This document shows, piece after piece, positions 15,939 through 25,062 of a stretch of DNA of 46,911 nt. Each line of letters starts with the position of its first letter. The stretch's first letter is position 1. A model generated the notes under the pieces. That model made no database searches. It had not been told where the DNA came from and was given only the letters and a program-made list of their open reading frames with translations. The stretch is from Thermomicrobiales bacterium (GTDB lineage: Bacteria > Chloroflexota > Chloroflexia > Thermomicrobiales > CADCWN01). Position numbers and translations under genes: made by a program. The stretch lies in the NCBI GenBank assembly GCA_030446685.1, contig JAUJMV010000013.1:95375-142285 (forward strand), read 5' to 3'.

Positions 15939-16269
15939 GACACAGCTCCCGCCAGCGGAGGTGGAAGGCGGCGTCGCGGACGGCGTGGTCGGCCTGCCGC
16001 CACCCATCCGCGGGACTCGCTCCGGTGGCCGGGGCCGTGAGGGAGGCGATCCGGTCGCAGTCGGCCGCGGTCCCGTCGCGGTCGTGGTAGTACCGGAAGA
16101 GCGCGTCCGGCGTCGGGCAGTCGCGCAGGGTGACGAGGACGGCCTGGGCTGCCGCCTCCGCCAGGGGACGCCCGGCGGGGTGGTGAGGGAGCGCGCAGTG
16201 GCTCTCCGTCCAGAGGTCGAGGGTCGCCCGCTGGCCGGGCAGCAGCGTCGCGTCGTGCGTCGGGAGCAT
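15925..16269 (-). CDS. Unknown protein upstream of the helicase
   Basis: 114 residues: MLPTHDATLLPGQRATLDLW, then AAQAVLVTLRDCPTPDALFR, YYHDRDGTAADCDRIASLTA and a C-terminus HLRWRELCRGGE. AAAGGAGAAC precedes ATG 16269. It overlaps the helicase start by 14 bases. I recognise no family; the C-terminal Gly-Gly-Glu is noted only because the operon has ubiquitin-like conjugation genes. Confidence 0.62.
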   Translation of the reverse strand: MLPTHDATLLPGQRATLDLWTESHCALPHHPAGRPLAEAAAQAVLVTLRDCPTPDALFRYYHDRDGTAADCDRIASLTAPATGASPADGWRQADHAVRDAAFHLRWRELCRGGE

Positions 16270-16309
16270 CAGGGTTCTCCTTTCGGGGTACGCGGGGCGC
16301 GCGCCTCTC

Positions 16310-16336
16310 CGCGGCCCCCCGCTCTGGGGGGCCGCG
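16310..16336 (-). terminator. 11-bp GC hairpin between element genes
   Basis: CGCGGCCCCCC-type arm (16310-16320) pairs with 16326-16336 around loop GCTCT. It sits in the 213-base gap between the unknown coiled-coil gene (ending 16483) and the gene starting at 16269. Confidence 0.5.
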
Positions 16337-16482
16337 CCGTCCGTCGATGCCTGATCGCCGCCGTCCCCCGGACGCGCGGGTGTCCAGGGGACGGGATAAC
16401 CACGCATCGCGTCGCGGTCGGGGGGCGGGGCGGGGGGTGCGATCCGGGCGCGGCAGGGAGCGACCCAGCCGTCCGCCGCGCG

Positions 16483-17625
16483 CTACTTCCGCGCGTGGAG
16501 GGGCGGGGCCGTGGCCGCGAGCCGCGGGGGGACGACGTTGCCGGCCCGCAGCGCCGGGTCCTGGCCGACCGCGACCGCGACCTCCCACCGCCCGCGCTCC
16601 TCCGCGACGATCGCGAGGCTGTTGGGCGCACGGCCGCGCAGGAACCGCGGGTTGACCAGCGGGCGGCGCTTGGCGATGTCGACCGCCACCCCGGCGACCT
16701 CGTGCATCCGGTCGGCGGAGAGGGTCGCGGTGTCGATCGCGGCGATCAGCGCCGCGGCCCGCTCGGGGTCAGCCCGCCGCAGCCGGCGCGCCTCGACCAG
16801 CGCCGCCGCCGCGGCGGCGTCCTTGACAGCGGCCTCGGCCAGGTCTATGCTGAGGGCAACGGAGCGAGTCTCTGGGTCGTCGGGGTACCGGCTCGCAACT
16901 GGCCCCAACACCCGCCTCGCTTCCTCGAGACTGCCGGCGTCGCGCAGGGAAACGGCCGACGCGAGGGCGAGGGAACGCCGCCGATTGGCCTCGGCGGCGT
17001 TTTCTTTCGCCCGCGCGGCCTCCTCGTGCCGGCGCCGCGCGGCCAGCAGCCGCGCCACGCCCGGCGCCGCGGCGAGCCGCTCGGCCTCCCGGCGCCGCTC
17101 CGCGATCAGCGCGGCGAGCGCCGCCTCGGTCGCCGTGGCCTCGGCGACGGCGGCGGCGTAGTCGTCACGCAGCCCCTGGTCGTAGATCCAGGCGGGGTCG
17201 TCGAACGGCCTGGCGAGCGCCTCCTCGAACCCGGCGCGCGCCGCGCGGGCCTCCCCCAGATCCGCCTCGAGCCCGCGGATCGCCGCGAGGGTCCCGTCGT
17301 ACTCTGCCAGCTCACGGAAGGCGGCCGCGCGCTCCTCGCGATCGTGTTCCCGGCGGGCGGCGAGCGCCGCCCCGAGCGCCTTCACCGCCGCCAAGCGGCC
17401 GAGCGGATCGGCCGCCGGCCCGTCGCCCACCGCGTCGGGATTGGTGTCGCCGCACGGCGGGTGACCGCCAGCGGCCGGCGGGGCGTCGACCGGCCCGATC
17501 ACCCCCTCCACCGGATCGGCCGCAGCGTCCTCGTCGGGGTCGAGGCCGAACGCGGCGCCCAGCGCCGCGAGGTCGGTGAGGGTGCGAGTGAATCGGGGAG
17601 TGTCCCTCTCGATTGTGTTGGTCAT
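16483..17625 (-). CDS. Unknown helical repeat protein
   Basis: 380 residues starting MTNTIERDTPRFTRTLTDLA. After an acidic, Pro/Gly-rich stretch (residues about 30-75) it is almost wholly helical and Ala/Arg/Glu-rich: RLAAVKALGAALAARREHDR, LIAERRREAERLAAAPGVAR, then a TPR-like part (LRDAGSLEEARRVLGPVASRYPDD) and ADPERAAALIAAIDTATL. The C-terminus ends PPLHARK. AAAGGAGC lies 11-17 bases before the ATG. Possibly a scaffold or structural protein; no enzyme motif is visible. Confidence 0.65.
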   Translation of the reverse strand: MTNTIERDTPRFTRTLTDLAALGAAFGLDPDEDAAADPVEGVIGPVDAPPAAGGHPPCGDTNPDAVGDGPAADPLGRLAAVKALGAALAARREHDREERAAAFRELAEYDGTLAAIRGLEADLGEARAARAGFEEALARPFDDPAWIYDQGLRDDYAAAVAEATATEAALAALIAERRREAERLAAAPGVARLLAARRRHEEAARAKENAAEANRRRSLALASAVSLRDAGSLEEARRVLGPVASRYPDDPETRSVALSIDLAEAAVKDAAAAAALVEARRLRRADPERAAALIAAIDTATLSADRMHEVAGVAVDIAKRRPLVNPRFLRGRAPNSLAIVAEERGRWEVAVAVGQDPALRAGNVVPPRLAATAPPLHARK

Positions 17626-17725
17626 GGCGCGGTGTGCTCCTTTCTTGACCCGCGTGCATGAGAGGCGTGCATCGCGGGGGTCGGCGGGGGCGCGCGCGCC
17701 CGGATCATCCTCGCCCTCCTCTCGC

Positions 17726-18076
17726 CTACGGGACGGTGTCGTCCCAGATGTCGGCATCGGTCGTCTCCGGTGTCCAGGCCCCGGCACCGGATGCCAGCGC
17801 CGCCACCCGGTAGCGGACCAATCCGTGCAACTCGTCACCGATCCGCGCGCGGGTCGCGCGCACCTCGGCGCGGAAGGCGGCGTCGCTCACGAACCAGTCG
17901 CGCCGCTCGCTCGCCTGCGCTAGCAGGCGGACGATCGCGGCGATCCCCGCGTCGGCCTCGGGGTCGTGCTCCTCATCGCTGGTGACGAGCAGGTGGTAAG
18001 CGGTTGACTCGCGCCCGTCGTAGCACGCCGCGACGTAGAGGAAGCGCGGGATCGGCCGGGGCGCGGCATCGTCCAT
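17726..18076 (-). CDS. Small unknown protein
   Basis: 116 residues: MDDAAPRPIPRFLYVAACYD, ESTAYHLLVTSDEEHDPEAD, AGIAAIVRLLAQASERRDWF, ending DADIWDDTVP. GGGAGGTCAC directly before ATG 18076 decides the start over a longer frame. Acidic, mixed alpha/beta by pattern. No family recognised. Confidence 0.62.
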   Translation of the reverse strand: MDDAAPRPIPRFLYVAACYDGRESTAYHLLVTSDEEHDPEADAGIAAIVRLLAQASERRDWFVSDAAFRAEVRATRARIGDELHGLVRYRVAALASGAGAWTPETTDADIWDDTVP

Positions 18077-18165
18077 GTGACCTCCCAAGAAAGATACGAG
18101 CCGCCTGGGTGGGGCGGCCCTCGACGCTTCGTCGCTTCGAGCGGAGTAGCACGTCGCGGCGGGCG

Positions 18166-18273
18166 TCACGGGTACAGCCGGAGGAGGGCGAAGAGGAAGG
18201 TCAGCAGGAGGCAGAGGGCGACGGCGAGCGTGAACAGCGCGGCGCTGACGGAGATGACACCCTTGCGTCCCAT
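18166..18273 (-). CDS. 35-residue single-pass membrane peptide
   Basis: Sequence begins MGRKGVISVSAALFTLAVAL and continues as one hydrophobic helix (residues about 7-31) ending RLYP. AAAGGAGCC lies six bases before the ATG, a strong site. It sits in the gap between two other element genes in the same direction. Positive residues at 3-4 and 32 flank the helix. No family known; similar tiny membrane peptides occur on phages and plasmids. Confidence 0.6.
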   Translation of the reverse strand: MGRKGVISVSAALFTLAVALCLLLTFLFALLRLYP

Positions 18274-18340
18274 GTTCGGCTCCTTTCCCGATACTTCATC
18301 GGCCGGTTCGTTGGCCGGTCGGGCGATTTGCCGGGCGCGA

Positions 18341-19012
18341 TCAGCCGTGGGCGCGCCCGGCGTCGCTCGCGGGCGTCTCGACCCGTGTCGCGCCGGGGTG
18401 TTGTCCGGTCGGCACCGGCGCGAGGGCGGCGTGGAGCGGGCGTGTCGCGCGCGGGGTCGCGGTGCCGGCGAAGGTCACCGGGGCGGGCGGGCCGTCGGCG
18501 ACGATCACGGCCCGCTCGGCGGCCGTCACGGCCGGGTAGTACCGGATGAGCCGGGCCGCGATCTCGTCGAAGGCCAGCTCCCGGTCCCCTTCCCACACCG
18601 ACACGGAGACGATCGTCCGGCAGGTCCCATCGGGGTAGGACAGCCGCTCGACGCACCCCTTGAGAGGCTGGCCCTCACGCTCTAGCTCCCGCATGACGAT
18701 GACAGCGCAGGTGTCGTCCGGGGCGCCTAGCGCCGCGACGCAATGCCGCAGCACCCCGCCGACGTGCCGGCACAGCCGATCGCGCCGCGCCGGGTCCTGC
18801 AGCAGCACCCGGACGGTGATCGGCAGGGCCGATGGCAGGGCGTGGAGGCGCGCCAGCAATGTGGTCGTGCGGGCGGCGAGCCCAGGCTGCACTCGCCGGA
18901 CGAGGTGCAGGTCCCGCGCGAAGCGGCCCCTCAGCCCGAGGATCAACGCGACCGCCAGCATGAACAGGGGGATGGCACTGGCGGGGGGACTGAACGACGA
19001 CATGCCGTGCAT
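18341..19012 (-). CDS. Unknown N-terminally membrane-anchored protein
   Basis: 223 residues. A hydrophobic segment SAIPLFMLAVALILGLRG (residues about 12-29) anchors the N-terminus. The soluble part has DPARRDRLCRHVGGVLRHCV, GAPDDTCAVIVMRELEREGQ, CVERLSYPDGTCRTIVSVSVWE and FDEIAARLIRYYPAVTAAER. AAAGGAG lies before ATG 19012. It is the first gene of the element's minus-strand series, so the operon promoter should lie in 19013-19350, where I see no clear -35/-10 pair. Family not recognised. Confidence 0.62.
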   Translation of the reverse strand: MHGMSSFSPPASAIPLFMLAVALILGLRGRFARDLHLVRRVQPGLAARTTTLLARLHALPSALPITVRVLLQDPARRDRLCRHVGGVLRHCVAALGAPDDTCAVIVMRELEREGQPLKGCVERLSYPDGTCRTIVSVSVWEGDRELAFDEIAARLIRYYPAVTAAERAVIVADGPPAPVTFAGTATPRATRPLHAALAPVPTGQHPGATRVETPASDAGRAHG

Positions 19013-19215
19013 CACTGGCACTCCTTTCAGGATCGATGGGACGGGGCGAAGGGCGCGAAGGCCATTCGGGGGAGCGCGGGACATACTTCCACCTCACTTT
19101 CTTCCTTGCTCGGAAGGACGACGTCGGCTGCCGTCCCACCCGGCGGGCACGAGAAACGGGTCGCCCTCGGTGGACGACCCTGACCACGAGCATCGCCCCC
19201 CTGCTCGGGTGGCGG

Positions 19216-19287
19216 GATGCGACGATGCGACTGAAAACATTGCGCGCGGATCGGGAGTACGGCGCTCGACCATTGTTGCGATGCGAC
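19216..19287. repeat. Three GATGCGAC octamers
   Basis: Two directly abutting copies (19216-19223, 19224-19231) and a third at 19280-19287, about 200-275 bases upstream of the first element gene. Candidate operator or iteron cluster. Confidence 0.4.
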
Positions 19288-19868
19288 GCGGGCGGGCGCG
19301 GACAGGGGAAGCCCGACGGGTGTGTGGCACCCGTCAGGCCGTCATGGGGGAGGTAGAGGGGTACGCGCCGACGATGGGGTCGCGGGCGCGTACAGGAGCG
19401 GGGGATACAGAGCGCGTGCAACACTCGCGACCGCGAGCGCGGCGCGGTGTTCACGGATGACAGCTACCAGGCGCGCGGTGATCTTGCCGGATGAATCCGC
19501 GCGCGAGAACTGGCGGACAATGACGCCGCAGTTGGGGATTGCGATTGTGCTGCCGGACGGAGCGGCGGTACGAAACCCTTCAGTGGGGCGTAACGCGCTC
19601 GGGGACTCCGCGAATGATCGACGCCCACCTCCCGTTGTTCATCGCGCCGTCGCACGGGCTGATCGCCGGCGCTGATCGTCGAGGAGTGCGAGCGGACTCG
19701 TCGCCGAATCCTGTCGCCCCGACACGGTCGTGCCAGATCGTCGGTTCGTGGGTCAGCTCGGCCAGCCGAGGTGCCCGCTCCCGCTGGGGGGAGGAAGCCG
19801 AACCGCGCTCCCGTCGGTGAGGGGTAGGCCACCGACCACCATCACATCGGCCCCAGCGTACCACCCCA

Positions 19869-19901
19869 CGCTCTCGCCCCGCTCTCGCCACACTCTCACG
19901 A
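19869..19901. repeat. Three tandem 11-bp iteron-like repeats
   Basis: CGCTCTCGCCC, CGCTCTCGCCA and CACTCTCACGA abut at exact 11-bp steps. Further single copies CGCTCTCACGG lie at 19961-19971 and 20322-20332, identical to the copy at 3570-3580. Confidence 0.5.
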
Positions 19902-21049
19902 CGGCGCGACGGCCATCGGCGGGTGTCCTGCCCCAGGGTAGCCACGCCCACCAGGAGACTCGCTCTCACGGGCATCGCGTGCCGCCCGTCGTTGCGCGTC
20001 CCGCCGGCCCTACAATTGCGGGGCGCGCCGGCCGCCGGCTGGTCGCGTCGCGAGACTGTCGGCGTCCGGCGCCGAGGCGATCGGTGCCCGACGGCACGCC
20101 GAGGAGAGGCAGGACAGGTGTGCGCCGGTGGCGACTCGGCCGCACGGGATGGATCGCTCGGCGCTCGGCAGGTTGCGCGGCCCGGACTACGATGTGGCGA
20201 GGAGGGCAATCAGGCCCGGCGGTCATTTACGGCGTGTCCGTTTCTGCGGGTCGTCCGCTCGCCCACAGCCTGCAGCATGGCGCGGCAGGGTGCGCAGCGC
20301 CGCTCGGGAACGAAACGGTTTCGCTCTCACGGGCCGAGCATGCACCCGAATGGCATCATGGTCAAGTCGAATTGTGCGGACCGGATTGCTCGCCCGCGAG
20401 TGGGCTGCTTTGTCAGTGCCGACGCCGAAACTGGCCCGGAAAGATTGAGTGGCCCTATATTGGATTATCCTTATAGAGCCGAGGTACCGTACCGAGCAGC
20501 ATGCTCGCTGGTGCCATCGTCGTCATTGCGCGGTGGTCACGCCGCTGCTCGCTCCCCCACCCACTCCGTCCACCACCGACTGCCCCTACGCCCCCGGCAA
20601 TGCACCTCGCCACCGGTAACTCATCGGCTATCCCTCCCTTGCCGCCCTGATCCCCCGGCCTGTGCTCATGGCCGATGGTGCGGGGCTGTCCCCTTGACCG
20701 GCTCGATCAAGGTCCAGACTGTCGGCGCCCTGTCCCTCACCAGGGTAGTGTCTGTCGGCTGATGCTTGGAGTACCGATGGCTCGCAGCATCCTCACCGCG
20801 ACTGCCGCAACCCCCTGTAGAACTGGAACTGTCCTGCGAGCGACGACAATTTGCCGCGTCGGGCTTGTTCGGGCTTGTACGGAGGGTACCTGTCGCCGCG
20901 GGCAGCGCCGCGCGTGGGGGCAATCCCTCACACCCGCGCCTCGCGCCGTGTGCCGCCCGCCGGTCGTGGGGTATCGTATCGGAAGTTAGGGGGGCTCGAT
21001 CGGGCGGCACGATGTTCGACATAACAAGAAGACGGGAGGGGAGGGAGCG

Positions 21050-22174
21050 ATGGCTGGTGTGAGCAGCGTGGACGCGCACGAGACGCCGGGAGCGGTGCAC
21101 GACGTTCACCCGGATGACGTGCAGGCGGTGGACGCCGATGCTCGGGATGTCACGGCGCGTTCCGCGGGGGACGAGGCCCCGGACCCGGCAGCCAGCGCGC
21201 CCGACACCGACGAGGCGGTCGCCCTGGTGGCGACCGAGCTGCGGCTCCGGCTCGGCGCGGTCGCCGCCTCCGCCCGCGACGACGCCGGCCAGGCCAAGGC
21301 GGCCACCACCCTGCGCGCCTCCCGCGCCGCCTGGGCCGACTGCACCGCCTGGTGCGACCGCTATGCCCTCCCGCCCTTCCCCGCCGCCCCCGAGACCGTC
21401 ACCCTCTACCTCGCCGCCCTGGCTGACGGCGGCAGGAAGGCCAGCACGCTCCAGCGCCGCCTCTCCGCCATCAGCCAGGCCCACCAGGCGGCCGGCCACC
21501 CCGCCCCCACCCGCGACAACGTCGTCGTCCGCCTCACTTGACGGGCATCCGCCGCGCCATCGGCACCGCCCAGGCCGGCAAGGCCCTGCTGGTGACGGAG
21601 GAGCTTCCGCCGCGCCTGGTCGCCGCCCCTCCCCCCCCCGCCTGCTCGGCGCCCGCGACCACGCCCTCCTGCTGGTCGGCTTCGCCGGGGCCTGCCGCTC
21701 GGAGCTGGTCGGCCTCGACGTGGCCGACGTCCGCTTCGAGCGCGACGGGCTGGTGGTCACCCTCCGGCACCCAAGACCGACCAGGAGGGCGGGGCGGCGG
21801 GGGTGGGCCTCCCCTACGGCTCGCGCCTGGAGATCTGCCCGGTCCGCGCGCTCCAGGACTGGCTGGCGGCCGGCGACATCGCCGCCGGGCCGCTCTTCGC
21901 GCGCGGTCGACCGCCACGGGCGCGTCGGGGCCGGCCTTCTCCGACCGCCCGGTCGCCCTCGTCGTCCAGCGCGCGCCGCGGCGGCCGCCGGGCTTCGACC
22001 CGACGCGCTACGCCGGCCACTCGCTCCGGAGCGGCCTGGCCACCGCCGCACAGGCAGGGGTGAGCGAGCGGGCGATCATGGCCCAGACCGCCGGCCCGCG
22101 CCCTCGCCATGGTCTGCCGCTCCATCCGCGAGGTCTCCTGCCGCGACAACGCCGCCGCCGCGGTGGGCCTGTAA
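21050..22174 (+). pseudogene. Decayed tyrosine recombinase
   Basis: A second phage-integrase-family gene, unrelated in detail to the one at 2059. The N-terminal SAM-like part is intact: LRASRAAWADCTAWCDRYAL, TLYLAALADGGRKASTLQRRL and QAHQAAGHPAPTRDNVVV. After frameshifts near 21535, 21650, 21775, 21905, 21985 and 22095 the catalytic domain is still legible: DHALLLVGFAGACRSELVGL (first Arg), RYAGHSLRSGL (H-x-x-R). The C-terminus should read like MVRRYIREGSLF but reads MVCRSIREVSC, so the nucleophilic Tyr is Ser. GGGAGGGAGCG precedes ATG 21050. Loss of the Tyr plus frameshifts make this a true pseudogene, not only a sequencing problem. Confidence 0.85.
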
Positions 22175-22249
22175 TCGCAGGCGTGGCACACCCACGCCGC
22201 GCTGCCGTCGCGTGCCGCGCCGCCGCTGGGGGACGCGCAGGGAGGGGCG

Positions 22250-22995
22250 ATGTCGCGCGAGCTACGGCTGTTGCAGCAGGCCAACCGGCGGGCACGCGAA
22301 GCCGCTGAGGAAGTGACCCGTCTGGCGCGGATCATCGAGGAGCGCGAGCGCGCGGGGTGGTGCGTCGCCCAGGGCGCGATCGCGGAACTACAGCACACGG
22401 TGGCCCAGCCTGCAACGATCGCTGGAGTTGGAGTGCAAATGTGCGGGCGCGCGACCTGGCCGCGCACGACCGGGACCGGCGGATCGCCCAGCGGCAGCGG
22501 CGCGTGGTCGCGGGGGCGCTGCACTGGGCGGTGCGCGACGGCTGGCTGGGGGCCGAGGAGGCGCGGGCGGCGCTGGAGGAGCGCGCGGCGGTCGCGGCGC
22601 AGGAGCTGGAGCTCGGCGCGCCTGGGGTGAGGCCGCCGCGCAACCAGCAGGCCGATCCTCGGTCATCACGGTCCCAGGCTGTGGTCCCCTGGGCCGGGGC
22701 CGGTACGTGGCGGATCGCCGAGGATATGGCGCTCGACCGCCCGCAGGAGGGAAGCCGCAGGCCCTGCGACCGCTACCCGCTGCACGTCGTGGTCCACATC
22801 CCGCCGCCGCGCCTGCACCGCCTCCGCCGCGTGGTGCCGATCGGCCAGGCGCAGGAGTACCACGGCGTCGCGGTCCTCGCCCTCGCGCTGGAGGTCTACG
22901 AGGCGGGCTTCGTCGCCACCTGCCAGATCCAGTCGCTGGGCGCCTGGCCGGACCAGGGCGACGCCGACGCCGCCGAGCGCAACCCCTGGGCATAG
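22250..22995 (+). pseudogene. Unknown gene with frameshifts; partial copy at 33788
   Basis: Starts MSRELRLLQQANRRAREAAEEVTRLARII (helical, GGAGGGGCG upstream), shifts frame near 22440 to VRARDLAAHDRDRRIAQRQRRVVAGALHW and RDGWLGAEEARAALEERAAV, and again near 22630; the C-terminal part reads YPLHVVVHIPPPRLHRLRRV, YHGVAVLALALEVYEAGFVA. The middle 270 bases recur at 33788-34060 with a different downstream part. Found directly after a recombinase, it may be a cargo gene of that element. No family recognised. Ends 11 bases before the IS3 left end. Confidence 0.55.
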
Positions 22996-23053
22996 GTCGG
23001 TTTCTGTGGACAGACTGAGTCCAGGCTGCTTGCGCTCCGGGGCAAGTGTTAGT

Positions 23054-23892
23054 TCAAAGGTCGCCGGGCTCTGGAAGCCGAGGGCCGAGTGCGACCGCTG
23101 CCGGTTGTAGAAGATTTCCAGCCACTCCGAAGATGGCCTGCTGCGCGGCCCGGCGGGTGGGCCAGGGCTGGGCGTCGAGGAGTTCCAGCCTGCAACGTGG
23201 CGAAGAAGCTTTCCGCCATGGCGTTGTCGTCGCAGTCGCCGGCGCGGCGCATCGAGGCGCCGACGCCGCGCCGCGCGAGCGCCGCCTGATAGTCGTGAGC
23301 GGTGTACTGGCACCCGCGCTCGGTGTGGTGGACGAGTCCGGCGGGCGGCTGGGCGGGCGCGGCGCGCCATCATCAAAGCGTCCGTGGCGCAGCTTCGGTG
23401 CGGGAGATGGTCGGCCATCGCCCAGCCCACAACCCGGCGAGAGCAGGCGTCGAGGAGCACGGCCACATACAGCCAGCCCTCCCAGGTCGGCACATACGTG
23501 ATAGCCCCGAGCCAGAGCCGGTCGATCGCCGCGGCGGCGAAGTCGCGCGCGACGAGGTTGGGCGCCGGTGACCGGGCGGGGTCGGCGACCGTGATGCGGG
23601 CATCGGCGGCGCTGCGCAGCCGACCAGGCCGGCAAGGGCATCAGGCGCGACTCGTCGGGAGCCGCAGCGGACACCGCGCGCCCGTAGTTCGGCATGGACC
23701 CGCGGCGCCGTAGGTCCGGCGGCGGCGCTCGTGGATGCGCGTGATCTGGTCGGTCAGCGCTTCGTCGGCGGTGGCGCGGGCCGAGACCCCACGGCGCGCC
23801 CACGCGTAGTAGCCGGAGCGGGCGACCCGCAGCACCCGGCAGAGGATCGTGACAGGATGATTGGCCTGCTCCGCCTGGATGAACCGAGACAT
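23054..23892 (-). pseudogene. IS3-family transposase OrfB, broken
   Basis: DDE integrase-fold transposase. Recognisable pieces run MSRFIQAEQANHPVTILCRV, HERRRRTYGA, AIDRLWLGAITYVPTWEGWL, LLDACSRRVVGWAMADHL, GLVHHTERGCQYTAHDY, GDCDDNAMAESFFATL and a final HSALGFQSPATFEL in changing frames. Two catalytic acids are altered: the Asp of LWxxDITY is Ala and the Asp of HSDRG is Glu; the final Glu (AMAESFF) remains. With several frameshifts it is inactive. Confidence 0.82.
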
Positions 23893-23896
23893 CGGC

Positions 23897-24191
23897 TCAT
23901 AGGGTCTCCTTCGCGAAGAAGGCCGCGGCTTTTCGCAGCATCGCCCGCCTTGCCGGAGCACCTGGTTCGCGGCGCAGGCGGCGCAGCTGCTCGTCCCGCT
24001 CGGCGCCCGTCACCGCCGCCGACCTGCCCGCGCCCGGCGTCGATGTCGGTGCGCGCTTCATCCAACCGCGCAGCGCCTGCTCGGAGACCCCGAGGTCCTG
24101 GGCGAGTTGGGGGATCCCCTTGCCGCTCTGTCCGAGCCGTTTCGACTCGCCTCCGCCCGGAACGCCGGGGGTGGGTGGGCGTCCTCGCCAT
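23897..24191 (-). pseudogene. IS3-family OrfA (helix-turn-helix), frameshifted
   Basis: The C-terminal two thirds are in one frame: GIPQLAQDLGVSEQALRGWM (the HTH of Tnp-1/OrfA), KRAPTSTPGAGRSAAVTGAE, DEQLRRLRREPG, MLRKAAAFFAKETL. The ATG at 24191 has AAAGGAG upstream but is out of frame with the rest by one base. It ends just before orfB, the usual arrangement for programmed frameshifting in IS3 elements. Confidence 0.72.
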
Positions 24192-24242
24192 CGTGGACTC
24201 CTTTCCGGGAAGCGTCATCCCCAGTATCCGGGTGTCCATGAA

Positions 24243-24911
24243 CCAACGCAAGCTCGCGCTGGCGGGCGCGACCTCACCGGGGACAGTGACGACGATGGAC
24301 GCCCTGCTGACGCAGCGCACCCTCGCCGCGCAGATCCGCCGGCGGGGCGGCCACTACCTGATGGTCGTCAAGGAGAATCAGCCCGCTCTACACCGCGATC
24401 CATCGGCTGTTCATCGAGCCGCCGGTGCCGTTGGCAAGGCGGCGCCGCGGCGACCAGCCGCACCTGGAGAAGGGGTACTTGCCGGTTGCGACGCGCATGC
24501 CCGATGCCGCGCCGCCCTCAACGACGATGTGGAGGCCGGAGGGCAGCGGCGCACCACCGGGCGGAGTTCGCGCTGGCCACTTGTCGTCCGGCGAGGAGGT
24601 GGCTTCGCCGCCTTCACTTGCCAGCCCGACGCCCCAGGGAGGCGATTGCAGAGGTCGCTGCGTCAGGGCGTGGCCACTGGACCATCGAGAACTGGCGTCC
24701 ACTACCCGCGCGACGTCGGCCCCGACGAGGATGTGCAGGTGGGGTAACGCGCCCCAGGCGGCCATGGGTGCCAGGAATCGCCGTGCTGAACCCGTTGGCG
24801 TGCGTCAGGGCTGGAGCGCATTGTATGCGCTCCGCCACTACGGCGCCTACGCGCCCTGCGCGCTGCAAGCCATTGGGCGCGCTCCCCGGCGCGGACTTCG
24901 ACACCGCCTGA
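24243..24911 (+). pseudogene. ISAs1-family transposase fragment
   Basis: The 5' part is missing, cut off at the IS3 end. The remaining text reads TTMDALLTQRTLAAQIRRRG and HYLMVVKENQPAL, the signature of ISAs1 (DDE_Tnp_ISAs1), then in shifting frames RRRGDQPHLEKG, GHWTIENW..., VHYPRDV, and ALRHYGAYAPCALQAIG near the C-terminus. At least four frameshifts. Inactive remnant. Confidence 0.75.
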
Positions 24912-25062
24912 GCCTCGCCGAGCCTCCTGGGTCTCCCGGAAGTTGGTGCTTCGGGCAACTATCGCCCGAAATGGGGGGAAGAGGCGCGAAATGCGCCCCA
25001 AATCGGCGTCGAGCAATCTTCCTCTTCAGCCGTTATCGCGGGCAGCAGCCCTACTCCAGCAT

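Larger units (their letters stand above)
19013..21049. other. Two-kilobase stretch with no convincing gene
   Basis: GC is lower and codon pattern is lost; all open frames read as Arg/Pro-rich shadow protein. It holds three GATGCGAC octamers, the 11-bp iteron-like repeats and probably the operon promoter and the degraded far end of the element. Several short stretches may be remnants of IS ends, but none can be assigned. Confidence 0.6.
23007..24238 (-). mobile_element. IS3-family insertion sequence, degraded
   Basis: About 1.23 kb, a normal IS3 size, with two overlapping transposase genes on the minus strand (orfA then orfB). Short terminal matches TGGACA (23007-23012) and TGTCCA (24233-24238) mark probable ends, with weak similarity further in. 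No target duplication is evident. An ISAs1 fragment starts immediately at the right end, so this copy probably inserted into or recombined with it. Confidence 0.72.

Noticed and set aside
20743..20790. GGGTAGTGTCTGTCGGCTGA as an IS terminal sequence
   Set aside because: It resembles some IS ends, but no inverted partner was found nearby.
19013..21049. Second tRNA 3' end as attR
   Set aside because: No match of useful length to the tRNA-Val 3' end was found in this gap by eye.
20666..22051. Minus-strand 461-codon frame opposite the second recombinase
   Set aside because: Antisense shadow; the recombinase is readable on the plus strand with family motifs.
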